A stretch of DNA of 64,000 nt from Carboxylicivirga longa. Its GTDB lineage: Bacteria > Bacteroidota > Bacteroidia > Bacteroidales > Marinilabiliaceae. Each line of letters begins with the position of its first letter. The first letter of the stretch is position 1. A model generated the notes under the pieces. The model searched no databases, was not told the DNA's origin, and worked only from the letters and a program-made list of their open reading frames with translations. Location of the stretch: contig NZ_JBNGOZ010000005.1 in assembly GCF_050589825.1 (NCBI RefSeq), positions 186,001 to 250,000 on the forward strand. Reading direction: 5' to 3'. Shown in pieces: positions 15,936 to 24,869 of the stretch. Position numbers and translations under genes: made by a program.

Positions 15936-17156
15936 TTACATATCGATGCGGAGGGCTTCAGCCGGTTTCAGTTTTAAGGCTTTCAGAGCCGGGTAAACAG
16001 CGGCCAGCATACCTGTGACAAAAACCATCACAACCACATCCACCACATTCTTGATTTTAAGCACGGGGTAAACAATGGAGTCGTAGCCCATGGCACCAAA
16101 GCCTTCGGATACAATTGAAATATCGATTCCTGAGCTCGCCGTGGCAACTGTTACAACGATTCCAATAATGATACCTACAACACCGCCAATCAGTGATAAA
16201 AATACGGTTTCAATCATGATCATCTTAAAAACACGCGATTTATTCATGCCGATTGACATGAGCATCCCCAGCTCTTTGGTGCGTTCGAGTACGGCCATCA
16301 GCATGGTATTAACAATGCCAAAGGTTAGCGCCAGCAGGATGATGATCATGAAGATATACATCGAGATATCCAGACTCGATTCCAGCATGGATACCTCGGG
16401 CATGATTTCGCGCCACTCTTTAATATCCAATTGCGCATAGTCTGATTTCAGATCAGACAGAATATACGGAACATCATCGGAATGATTCAGGAGCACCGCT
16501 ATTTCGTGCCCGGCATTACTGTCGGCACCGTATAGTGCGGTCAGGTCTTCCGAACGCACGAACGCATTGGTATTATCATACATATTGTTGGATGTCTGAT
16601 AAATGCCGGCCACCCTGAAGGAGGCCCCCGAGATGTAACCTGCAGCATCGGCAAAGGTAATCACCACCTTGGAGCGAACTTTCAGCTTCAGTTTATCGGC
16701 CAGCTTTTGTCCAATCACTACCGGGTTACGTTTGATGCCTGCAAAGTAGGCACCATCAATAATCTTCGTGTACAGGTTAGTGACCTGAGATTCTTTGTCC
16801 GGATTTACACCCATCACTTTAATTCCGGCAGAGGTGGTTGGCGACTGAATCATACCCTGCACAATAAAACGAGCGCAGGCTGCCTTAACGGAGTCTCTGG
16901 CGGTTATGCTATTAGCCAGGTTGATGGCGTTGGGCATATAGTTTTTTTCATCAGGCTCTTCGAGGTAGCCTTTCTGATGAAGCTGGATATGTGAAGCTTC
17001 GGTTGATATGGCCGAATTGATACGCTGAATGGCCATGCCATTATAAAAGGCATAATTAAACACACCTGTAAATATGCCCAAAGCGATGGCTAACAGGATA
17101 ACCAGGCTCCTGGTTTTGCTTCGCCATACGTTACGCCATGAGATTGAAAGTATCAT
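15936..17156 (-). CDS. FtsX/LolCE-type ABC permease, second of pair
   Basis: 406-aa inner-membrane protein with the MacB/LolC layout. One N-terminal helix (about 17-38) is followed by a large periplasmic domain (about 40-270) and three C-terminal helices (about 275-300, 325-350, 370-392). The cytosolic coupling segment ERTKELGMLMSIGMNKS lies near 301-317. It ends in LKPAEALR, typical of the family. It is paired with the permease at 17179, so the transporter is probably a heterodimer like LolC-LolE. The gaps to its neighbours are 22 and 31 bases. Confidence 0.92.
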   Translation of the reverse strand: MILSISWRNVWRSKTRSLVILLAIALGIFTGVFNYAFYNGMAIQRINSAISTEASHIQLHQKGYLEEPDEKNYMPNAINLANSITARDSVKAACARFIVQGMIQSPTTSAGIKVMGVNPDKESQVTNLYTKIIDGAYFAGIKRNPVVIGQKLADKLKLKVRSKVVITFADAAGYISGASFRVAGIYQTSNNMYDNTNAFVRSEDLTALYGADSNAGHEIAVLLNHSDDVPYILSDLKSDYAQLDIKEWREIMPEVSMLESSLDISMYIFMIIILLALTFGIVNTMLMAVLERTKELGMLMSIGMNKSRVFKMIMIETVFLSLIGGVVGIIIGIVVTVATASSGIDISIVSEGFGAMGYDSIVYPVLKIKNVVDVVVMVFVTGMLAAVYPALKALKLKPAEALRIDM

Positions 17157-17178
17157 GATTTAAGTTTTTATCGTTATG

Positions 17179-18402
17179 TTATGCTCTAAGTGCTTTGGTT
17201 ACCTGTAAGCGTTTAATCTTGCTGATGGGGTAGATAGACACCAAAAGGGTGATGCCGAAAACAATCAGAATCTGTCCCCAGAAAATCATAGGATCGTTAC
17301 CAAAATAGATAGCTGGCTCCATGCCGAATTGTTCATATACATCAGCCACTTCGCCGGTTAATGGGATAGGGTTGTTCACCATCCACCAAACCAGCGGTAC
17401 ACTGATGGCAAATCCGGAAGCTACGCCCACTACGCCAATAAGCATGGTTTCGTAGAACAGTACTTTGGCCAATTTTAACTTATTCATGCCCACAGCCACC
17501 ATGACGCCCAGTTCCTTACGTCGCTCGGCAATCATCATAATGACAGTAGAAAATACACCAAACCCAATCAGGATATACAGGATGCCTTTCATGATATAGC
17601 CCTGCCCCTTATCGCCTTCGATCATCTGCTTGGTAACAGGATCCATCTCATCCCAAGTCATCACTGAGTAATGGCTGCCAAGGCTCGAAGTGAGGTGATG
17701 TTTAACAGGATAAACGTCGTCAAAATTATCGACTGTTAATACCAGGCTCGTCACCATTTCTGGTGCTGAAAAAAACGTACGGGCACGATCTAAGGATATA
17801 TAGGTTCCAAAGTTATTCATGGTTGGGAAAGGAAATTTCAGTATCCCAACAACCGGAAACAGTCCACTTGCACTATAGCCATGATAGCCCTGGCTAATTA
17901 AAGCAAGGGTGTCGCCCAGTTGCACGTCCAATGCCTTGGCCAGATTGATAGCCATCAGAATACCATCATCTCCGGCTTTCAGATAGCGGCCTTCATGCAC
18001 CCATTGTTTGAGCCGGGTCAATTGGTTTTCTTCAGCTGGTTCGATACCAATAAGCATACCGCCTTTGGTATTGTTACCATACGACATCAAGGCAAAAGAT
18101 TCCATTCGTGGCACCACCAAATCGACTGCTTTATTGCTAGAGACGGCATTAAGTAGTGAGTCGGTAGGGATAAATAAATCATCGATGGATTTTGTTTCCC
18201 AATAGTCGGGGTGATGGATCTGTAGGTATCCTGAATAGAAGCTCACTACATTATCAATCATTTTTGAGTAGGTGCCGTTTTGCATCGAACTCATCAGGGT
18301 GCTTAATATCACTCCGAAAAAGATTGAGGCGACTGTAATTAATGTCCGGCGCTTGTTTCGCCATATATTGCGCCAGGCCAGTTTAAATTCATTGGTTGCC
18401 AT
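17179..18402 (-). CDS. FtsX/LolCE-type ABC permease, first of pair
   Basis: 407 aa with the same topology as the following permease: helix near 18-38, periplasmic domain to about 270, then three helices and a C-terminal LQVTKALRA. The coupling motif is ERRKELGVMVAVGMNK near 291-306. The start MATNEFKLAWRNIWRNKRRT is typical of the family. It is distinct in sequence from its partner, so the pair is an old duplication. It is cotranscribed after the LolA-like gene (80-base gap). Confidence 0.92.
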   Translation of the reverse strand: MATNEFKLAWRNIWRNKRRTLITVASIFFGVILSTLMSSMQNGTYSKMIDNVVSFYSGYLQIHHPDYWETKSIDDLFIPTDSLLNAVSSNKAVDLVVPRMESFALMSYGNNTKGGMLIGIEPAEENQLTRLKQWVHEGRYLKAGDDGILMAINLAKALDVQLGDTLALISQGYHGYSASGLFPVVGILKFPFPTMNNFGTYISLDRARTFFSAPEMVTSLVLTVDNFDDVYPVKHHLTSSLGSHYSVMTWDEMDPVTKQMIEGDKGQGYIMKGILYILIGFGVFSTVIMMIAERRKELGVMVAVGMNKLKLAKVLFYETMLIGVVGVASGFAISVPLVWWMVNNPIPLTGEVADVYEQFGMEPAIYFGNDPMIFWGQILIVFGITLLVSIYPISKIKRLQVTKALRA

Positions 18403-18482
18403 CGTGCTACTTTTTAAAGTTTTACAACATTTTAAGCATGCTGTAAATAGTCTTGATACTTAATACTTTTCGGCATTAGGGC

Positions 18483-19256
18483 TTAGCGAATGTGTTTCAT
18501 GTTTTGTTGCGAGAAGAAGTTATCATCAATTGGCACGTTAAATTCGATGCGCTGAATGTTGATAATGGTTCTTTGGTTGGGTTTGTCAGCCGGGATTATT
18601 TCAAACTGTGATGGTAATACGCGCCCGCCAATCGTGGTGATGTTATGTGCCAGTTCTGTTTTTACTAAAAACGCGTCTTCATCGTAATATTCCACCTTCA
18701 TTTGAAGGTATTCATCTTTGGTAATCCACATAATTACTTTGCCCCAAACAACAGCGGCCTCTTCAGTGGGGATTAGTTGAATATGATAACAATCCAGTTC
18801 GTCAATTTTTTCTTCGCCAAGCAGGGTGTGATGATAATCATCCACGATGGATGATTTCTTCAAGGCATCATCATTGGTATAATCCGATCCCATCCAACCT
18901 TGCGACATCATGGAAGGCGGTAGTTTGATCATACGTGATATCCGGGGATTCCAGTTCCACATCTCACGGTCACGCTTCAGGAAGGTTTGTCCTTTTTCCT
19001 GCGCCGGACTGGTTACCAGTGTTAGTGCAAGCTTAGTGCCTTTGGTCCAGTTTTTAAACGCCAGGTTTCGCTCGTAAGTAGGACGTTTAATAGTCATCGA
19101 CATTACCGAGATGCTGGATTCTTCCCCTTCCATCTTTTCATCGGCTTTTTTAACAATGGCTTTGGCATCCTGCGCGCTTACCGGGATGAAAGCCATGATA
19201 CCTATAAAGAATAGTAGGATTTTAACAAGTATTGAAGGTGCTTTCATAGCGATCAT
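18483..19256 (-). CDS. LolA-like outer-membrane lipoprotein-sorting family protein
   Basis: 257 aa with a signal peptide (cleavage near PVSAQ, residue 29). It belongs to the LolA-like family often annotated as outer membrane lipoprotein-sorting protein (PF17131 type). Conserved parts are the MTIKRPTYERNLAFKNWTKG stretch, LPPSMMSQGWMGSDYTNDD near 113-131 and the later IMWITKDEYLQMKVEYYD. The fold is a half-open barrel for a hydrophobic ligand in the periplasm. It is the first gene of the ABC operon, so it is the likely carrier between permeases and barrel. Classical LolA is shorter (about 200 aa) and not linked to its ABC genes. An ATG nine bases later is an alternative start. Confidence 0.85.
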   Translation of the reverse strand: MIAMKAPSILVKILLFFIGIMAFIPVSAQDAKAIVKKADEKMEGEESSISVMSMTIKRPTYERNLAFKNWTKGTKLALTLVTSPAQEKGQTFLKRDREMWNWNPRISRMIKLPPSMMSQGWMGSDYTNDDALKKSSIVDDYHHTLLGEEKIDELDCYHIQLIPTEEAAVVWGKVIMWITKDEYLQMKVEYYDEDAFLVKTELAHNITTIGGRVLPSQFEIIPADKPNQRTIINIQRIEFNVPIDDNFFSQQNMKHIR

Positions 19257-19353
19257 TTTAAAGAGTGTATTATTTTCATCATTAAGATACTAAAAATCAA
19301 CTGTGTGATCTATTTAGCTGCTATGATTTTGCTGTCCTTATTATTTTAAAGAA

Positions 19354-19386
19354 CAAAAAAAGGCGGAACATAGTGTCCCGCCTTTT
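19354..19386 (-). terminator. Intrinsic terminator of the PPIase operon
   Basis: AAGGCGG and CCCGCCTT (19360-19384) form a stem with an 8-10 base loop. On the minus strand it is followed by GCCTTTTTTT. It lies 20 bases after the PPIase stop. Confidence 0.85.
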
Positions 19387-19406
19387 CTTTTATATCATGA
19401 TGGATT

Positions 19407-21470
19407 TTAGAAGAACTTGCTTCTTTCATCATTAATCTCTGCTTGTTTGCGAATGGTTTCAGTAGCCTGGTAATCTACCTTGAAACCATTGCTCTGTGAC
19501 AACTGAGCTCTTTCGGTGGCTACATCAGTTGTGTTGGGTGTTACATTGTTAACCTTAACTACGTAAACACCGTTATTGCCCGCTACGGGTTGGCTCAACT
19601 CACCTTGTTTGGTGCTGGTGGCAACGGCTACCAAGGCAGGCTCAACGCCGGCTCCCGGAACCTGGAAGGCGCCAAAATCGATTTGGCTGGCACTCATTAC
19701 TTCACTGTCAATATTAGCAGCCAGTGCAGCGATGTCACCACCTTGCTTTTTGCTGTTTAACTCAGCAATTAGCTTGTCGGCTTTTTTCTTGTTGCGTAAA
19801 ACTCTTTCGATACCGCCCTGAACAGCAGCTACAGACTGGTAGCCTGCTTCTTTTGCATCAGATAAGAAGGCAATCACATAAGAATCGCCAAACTCAAAAA
19901 TAGGTGACATATCATTAATGTCTGCTTCAAAAGCCCAACGTACCATTTCGCGTGAGTGCTCCATGTTGTTCACGGTGCGATCGTTGGCTCTAATGCTTCT
20001 GCCGTAGCGCTTCACCAGGTTATCAGCGGTAATGGCTTCGTCGAATTTCTCAATAGAGTTGTTCAAAGAAGCGAATTTCGCTGCCTGAGCATATACTTTT
20101 TGGTTGGTCTTGGTGCTATAAGTAATATTGCGCTCAAGAGTAGCAATATTGTACTTCGTTACCGGCTTACCTTTATCCTGCACATTAATAATATGAATAC
20201 CGAATTGCGACTCCACCTTAACAATGGCACCTTTGCGGTTTTCAAAGCAGGCATCGTTAAATGGTTTCACCATAGCTCCATCAGCAAACCAGCCCAGGTC
20301 ACCCCCATTGATTGCCGAACCCTGATCGCTTGAATGCTTGCGGGCCAGCTGAGCAAAGTCAGCACCGCTTTTTGCCAATGCAAATAAGCTATCGGCCAGT
20401 GCCGGGTCGTTCACCAAAATGTGACGGGCTTTCACTGAATCAGGAATCTGCTTAATGGCTACGAGGCGTGAAAGTTTGTAAGTCTCATTTTCCAGATAAG
20501 GGCCATATACCTCATTAACCTGCGCATCTTTTACAAAACCCTGCAAAGTAGAGCTCAATTGTTCCAGTTTCAGGTTTCGATCTATGTAGTTGGCTTCCGA
20601 GTTCATGTTAACATACTGGATGGCGTCCGTTTGAGGGTCTTCAAATTCTACTTTTGATTTCTCAATCCACTCTTTGGCCATCTGGCGGTCTTCCTCCGAT
20701 GGTTTTACATCGAAAGATACATAAACCACATCGCGCATCGCCTCTTGCTTGTAGTTTTCCTTGTGCGTGTTGTAGTAGTCTTTTATTTCACTCTCCGAAA
20801 CGTTAACAGCAGAATCAGGAAGTGAAGAGTAACGTTTCACCACAAAGTCAAAATCCACTTTGTTGGCTTTCGCCTTCACGGCCGCCTCGGCTTGTGCGGT
20901 GGTAACGAACATACCCTTTTTAATTAACTCGCGGTATTTGTTAAACAGACGCTCTTTTTTAATCTGCTTCTCCAAAAACAACCAATAGAAGTTGGCGTTA
21001 GGATCCAGATTCTTCTGCTGCAGAAAGTTAATTACCTGTGCTTTATCAAATACGCCGGTTTGTGGGTTCGTAAACATCTGACGAATCTGTGGGTGTACGT
21101 TTTTACCGGTTGCCATCTCGTAGATTTCATCCGGAGTAACGGCAATGCCCAGGTCTTCATACTTTTCATTCATGATAACATCCTGCACCATTTGATTCCA
21201 TGCTTGCTCGCGTATCTGGTATGAAGTATTTTCATCCAGTGCCGATGAGCGAGAATTCAACTTGTAGTAGTCCTCAAGCTCTGTTACATATTTTTGGTAT
21301 TCAGGATAAGATACAGATGTTCCATTTATTTCAGCAATCTGCATGTTACGTCTTCTAAATATGGAATCTCCCGAACTCATTAAATCGCCCAGCAAAAAGG
21401 CTAAAAGTCCTACCGCAATTACAACGATGAGTAATCCAGATTTATTTCTAATTCTCTCTAATGTTGCCAT
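19407..21470 (-). CDS. SurA/PpiD-type periplasmic peptidyl-prolyl isomerase
   Basis: 687 aa. It has an N-terminal membrane anchor (about 12-32), a SurA-like chaperone segment (about 35-200), a parvulin PPIase domain near 340-440 starting ARHILVNDPALADS and containing SSDQGSAINGGDLGWF, and a long C-terminal region. The layout is that of PpiD, a membrane-tethered foldase for outer-membrane and periplasmic proteins. It is the last gene of the conserved coaX - OMP - TPR - lptC - CBS operon and is followed by a clear terminator. Confidence 0.92.
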   Translation of the reverse strand: MATLERIRNKSGLLIVVIAVGLLAFLLGDLMSSGDSIFRRRNMQIAEINGTSVSYPEYQKYVTELEDYYKLNSRSSALDENTSYQIREQAWNQMVQDVIMNEKYEDLGIAVTPDEIYEMATGKNVHPQIRQMFTNPQTGVFDKAQVINFLQQKNLDPNANFYWLFLEKQIKKERLFNKYRELIKKGMFVTTAQAEAAVKAKANKVDFDFVVKRYSSLPDSAVNVSESEIKDYYNTHKENYKQEAMRDVVYVSFDVKPSEEDRQMAKEWIEKSKVEFEDPQTDAIQYVNMNSEANYIDRNLKLEQLSSTLQGFVKDAQVNEVYGPYLENETYKLSRLVAIKQIPDSVKARHILVNDPALADSLFALAKSGADFAQLARKHSSDQGSAINGGDLGWFADGAMVKPFNDACFENRKGAIVKVESQFGIHIINVQDKGKPVTKYNIATLERNITYSTKTNQKVYAQAAKFASLNNSIEKFDEAITADNLVKRYGRSIRANDRTVNNMEHSREMVRWAFEADINDMSPIFEFGDSYVIAFLSDAKEAGYQSVAAVQGGIERVLRNKKKADKLIAELNSKKQGGDIAALAANIDSEVMSASQIDFGAFQVPGAGVEPALVAVATSTKQGELSQPVAGNNGVYVVKVNNVTPNTTDVATERAQLSQSNGFKVDYQATETIRKQAEINDERSKFF

Positions 21471-21586
21471 TCTGTTATTACTTAAAAAATTATGTAGATT
21501 TTAAAATCAGGTTACGAATATACAAAAAAATGGGACACACGAACCTGCGCATTCATCTTTGCATCGATAAAGTTTCTTATGCGACC

Positions 21587-22849
21587 CTAATCCGTTTTTA
21601 CAATTACCTTAACCAGCTCTATTTTAGCGTTGCTGGCGGCTAATATCTGAAAAGTAAACGAGCCAATAACAATTACTTCGTTGGCCTCGGGGATGGATTG
21701 ATTATGCGCCAGTATAAGCCCTGCAATGGTTTCGTAATCATCTGATTGAGGTAGGTTAATGGGGTATTTCTCATTCAAATAGTCGATTTCGAGGCGTGCT
21801 GAGAAGTGGTATTCAGTTTCACTCAGCTGCTCTTCGATGTGCTCCATAATATCGTGCTCGTCATTGATCTCACCAAATATCTCTTCCAGGATATCTTCGA
21901 GCGTTACAATACCTGCAGTGCCCCCAAATTCATCTACTACCAAAGCAATGCTCTTGTGTTCTTTGGTAAATAGCTCCAGTACTTTGTTGGCCGTCATGGT
22001 TTCCGGAATGATGGATATGGGGCTTACAATGTTGCGTAGTTTCTTTGGGTTTTTGAACAGAGAAGATACATGTACATAGCCAATGATATTGTCAATACTG
22101 TCTTTGTACACCATTATTTTAGAAAGACCCGTTTCAATAAATTGCTGTCGCAGGGGTTCCAGCTCCTCATTAACCTCAATCACCTGCAGATCGGTGCGGG
22201 GTATTATACACTCGCGTATTTTTAGCTTAGAGAAGTCTAATACGTTTTTTAGTAGCTTAATCTCGGTTGCTCCGGCGTCGTCTTTATCACTTTTTTCGTG
22301 ATGCTCGGTAAGGAGGTTGTCCAAATCCACTTTACTCAGCATCCAGTTGGCCTGTTCGGGTGCCTTTCTCGCCTTCATTACCACTTTTATTATTACCTGA
22401 GAGATGCTCATGGTGAGGCGGCTCAGGGGGTAGAAGAGCAGATAAAAGAACATTAGCGGCAAGGCAAAAACATTCAGGATAAAAGTGGGGTGAATACGAA
22501 ACAAGGTCTTGGGCAGAAACTCTGCCGTAATAAGAATAATAAGTGTTGAGATGGCTGTCTGTGTCAGCAGCAGGATAATATTGGAGTCGAAGTAGCTGAC
22601 GATGGCCGGCTCAATTAATTCGGCCATGTGAAGACCATAGATTACCAATGCCACGTTGTTTCCAATAAGTATGGTTGACAGGAAAATGCCCGGGTTGTGC
22701 ACAAAGCGATCGATGATGCGTGCCGGTAGGGGGTGTTTTTTCTTATTCAGCTCAAGCAGCAATTTATTGGAACTGAAAAAAGCCATTTCGCAGCCCGAAA
22801 AAAAGGCAGAAAAAAGAAGGGTAAGCGCGATGATTAAATAATGATTCAT
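21587..22849 (-). CDS. HlyC/CorC (CNNM)-family membrane protein with CBS domains, GldE-like
   Basis: 420 aa. A DUF21/CNNM membrane domain covers about residues 1-190, beginning FSAFFSGCEMAFFSSNKLLLE. Two CBS motifs lie near 205-325 (IIPRTDLQVI and VVDEFGGTAGIVTLEDILEE). A CorC_HlyC C-terminal domain spans about 340-418. Proteins of this family transport or sense Mg2+/Co2+; the gliding-related GldE of flavobacteria is a member. Its position between lptC and the PPIase is conserved in many Bacteroidota, which suggests an envelope role. Confidence 0.92.
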   Translation of the reverse strand: MNHYLIIALTLLFSAFFSGCEMAFFSSNKLLLELNKKKHPLPARIIDRFVHNPGIFLSTILIGNNVALVIYGLHMAELIEPAIVSYFDSNIILLLTQTAISTLIILITAEFLPKTLFRIHPTFILNVFALPLMFFYLLFYPLSRLTMSISQVIIKVVMKARKAPEQANWMLSKVDLDNLLTEHHEKSDKDDAGATEIKLLKNVLDFSKLKIRECIIPRTDLQVIEVNEELEPLRQQFIETGLSKIMVYKDSIDNIIGYVHVSSLFKNPKKLRNIVSPISIIPETMTANKVLELFTKEHKSIALVVDEFGGTAGIVTLEDILEEIFGEINDEHDIMEHIEEQLSETEYHFSARLEIDYLNEKYPINLPQSDDYETIAGLILAHNQSIPEANEVIVIGSFTFQILAASNAKIELVKVIVKTD

Positions 22850-22901
22850 GTTTCGTAGCTGAATGCTTGGAAAAGAAAGATAGGAAAAAACTTATGAATT
22901 G

Positions 22902-23483
22902 CTATTCTTCATCAAATTCTATATCGCCCGAGAGGTTTTTAATCCGCCAATTATCCATGTTTTGGTCGGCTTCAAATCCGGTGCCGGTATAAATGCTATT
23001 ATCCTGTGTGATGGTCACAAACTTTTCAGAATATATTTTTTCGCTTTTCATGTCCCAGAAAAGTTGCTCGGTATTTAAAACTTCGCCTTTTTGGTTCATG
23101 GCTTCTACATCAATAGTTAGCTCCCAGAGTTGCTTTTTCTCAAAGAATATCGCTTTGCGGCACTTGATTTGGGCATCCACCTCCCCATTACTTTGATACA
23201 TGATGCAATGCAGGCCCTGTGGAAAATCACGGTAAGGCTCTTTTTTGCGGTCGTAAGTAAGCATGGATGGGGTGATAAAACGGATCTTTACTTTGCCCGA
23301 ATCGGTTAAGATCGTTTCTAATTCTTCTACCACCAAGGAGGGTATCTCTTCCCAGTTGGTGATGGCTGCAATCTCTTCCGGTTTGTTGGACTGGCAGGAT
23401 GACAGTAAAAAACAAACAGCAAGCAGTATAAAACCGCTTGCTGCACATGTTGTTTTGGTAATATTATTAACGATTGGTATCAA
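22902..23483 (-). CDS. lptC: LPS export protein LptC
   Basis: 193 aa. A hydrophobic N-terminus ends in LLSSC (a lipobox-like site near residue 30), followed by a beta-jellyroll of LptC type with IRFITPSMLTYDRKKEPYRDFPQG near 69-92 and the ending GFEADQNMDNW. It would pass LPS from the inner-membrane LptBFG complex to LptA. No ATG fits the N-terminus; the first usable codon is TTG at 23481-23483, eight bases after the TPR stop, so a TTG start is likely. The lipobox would replace the usual transmembrane anchor, which is common in Bacteroidota versions. Confidence 0.85.
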   Translation of the reverse strand: MIPIVNNITKTTCAASGFILLAVCFLLSSCQSNKPEEIAAITNWEEIPSLVVEELETILTDSGKVKIRFITPSMLTYDRKKEPYRDFPQGLHCIMYQSNGEVDAQIKCRKAIFFEKKQLWELTIDVEAMNQKGEVLNTEQLFWDMKSEKIYSEKFVTITQDNSIYTGTGFEADQNMDNWRIKNLSGDIEFDEE

Positions 23484-23490
23484 AACGTTG

Positions 23491-24843
23491 TTATTTAGCT
23501 CTTACTGTTGTGTTAACGCCAATCCATCCACCTACTTTGTATGAATCACCCACCTTAAGTCCCTGGAAGAAAATCTCCTCGGTATTTGGGAAGTACTGTG
23601 AGTAAAGTGCGATGTTTTCATTGGCTTCGGCCAGGCTTTCTGCATCAACGGCTTTTGCCTTGGCAAATTGATCAACGGCTGCCCAATAAGCAGTTTTGTG
23701 TTCAAATTCATTGGATCCGATTGATTGGGCACTCGCTGCATAAGCTTTTCCAATCAGAATGTAAGGATCGCCCCAGTTACCACGCAGAGCAATCGCTTTA
23801 CTAGCTTCAGCACGCGTTTTGCTGTACTGCTTCTTCGACATGTAGATAAGACCCAATGTATTGTGGTATTTGGCCTTGCTGTCAGCGTCCTCCTCCAAAG
23901 AGATGGCTTCAGTTAAAAAGCTAATCGCTTTGTCGGTATCGCCGGTTTTCATGTACATGCGCGATAAGCCAAATGCCGATGATGCTGAAGGCTCAATGTT
24001 GTGCAGGTACTCCGATGATTGATAGAAAAGTTCTGATTCTCCACAGTCGCCTTTGGCCAGTAGACGGTTAACACGCTTTAGCCAAGCCAGGTCGTCGGTG
24101 TGGTCGGCCAGTTGTGGGCCAAAAATCTCCGCCAGTGTTTCGCAGTTAGCAGCGCCACTCTGAGCAAATATTTTTTCAACATTCACAATGGTTTCCTGAA
24201 TTTTGTCTGCGTATTTGGGCAAGGCTGTTTTCTGAGTGTTCAGTGTTTCAGTTACACTTGTATAGATGTTTACCAGCTCTTCGCCTGACAAATTATCCAG
24301 CTTGTACATGGCTGCACTGTTAATCATATAGGTTAACAAAACAGGATATTGCGTCTTAACCCCCAACTCTTTGTAGGAATTTTTCAAAAGCGGCTGTACT
24401 TCTTTAATCACGGCTGCATCATCGCGTCCATAACGTAGCATGGTAATGGCTTTTTTACCCATGATATAGGCCGTTGGGTAGCGCTTATCATTACCAAAGT
24501 ATTTGGCGCGCTGATCGTATACCTTCATCAACAGGTCGTAGTATGCGGCTTTTTTGGCAGCGTCTTTCTCCTTGCGGTACAGTGACTCTACGATACGCTC
24601 TCCGTGTGAATATAAATTCTTATTGGATGCCGGACATTCGTTAAAGGCAATTTCCCACTTGGGATATGCTTCCGCGTAATTCTTTTGTTTGTAATACTCA
24701 TAATATAGCGAGAGATTTTCCAGGCATCGCACGCTATCTTCTCCGTGGCCAAATTTTGACCCATCTTCCACTCCTTTTTGAGCGTATACAGAACCTGTGA
24801 ATAAAAGTCCTGCGATTAGTAATGTAGCAATTTTCATTGGCAT
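23491..24843 (-). CDS. Secreted TPR-repeat protein
   Basis: 450 aa with a signal peptide (cleavage near SVYAQ, residue 22). It is largely helical with TPR-like repeats; the clearest are near residues 300-370 (SAFGLSRMYMKTGDTDKAISFLTEAI, then a second unit from KYHNTLGLIYMSKKQYSKT). It ends GVNTTVRAK. It is probably a periplasmic or outer-membrane-associated scaffold. The gene is conserved in this operon context but has no assigned function. An ATG two codons later (MKIATLL) is an equally likely start. Confidence 0.85.
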   Translation of the reverse strand: MPMKIATLLIAGLLFTGSVYAQKGVEDGSKFGHGEDSVRCLENLSLYYEYYKQKNYAEAYPKWEIAFNECPASNKNLYSHGERIVESLYRKEKDAAKKAAYYDLLMKVYDQRAKYFGNDKRYPTAYIMGKKAITMLRYGRDDAAVIKEVQPLLKNSYKELGVKTQYPVLLTYMINSAAMYKLDNLSGEELVNIYTSVTETLNTQKTALPKYADKIQETIVNVEKIFAQSGAANCETLAEIFGPQLADHTDDLAWLKRVNRLLAKGDCGESELFYQSSEYLHNIEPSASSAFGLSRMYMKTGDTDKAISFLTEAISLEEDADSKAKYHNTLGLIYMSKKQYSKTRAEASKAIALRGNWGDPYILIGKAYAASAQSIGSNEFEHKTAYWAAVDQFAKAKAVDAESLAEANENIALYSQYFPNTEEIFFQGLKVGDSYKVGGWIGVNTTVRAK

Positions 24844-24869
24844 GGTATTCTGGTTTTATTGTATTAGTT

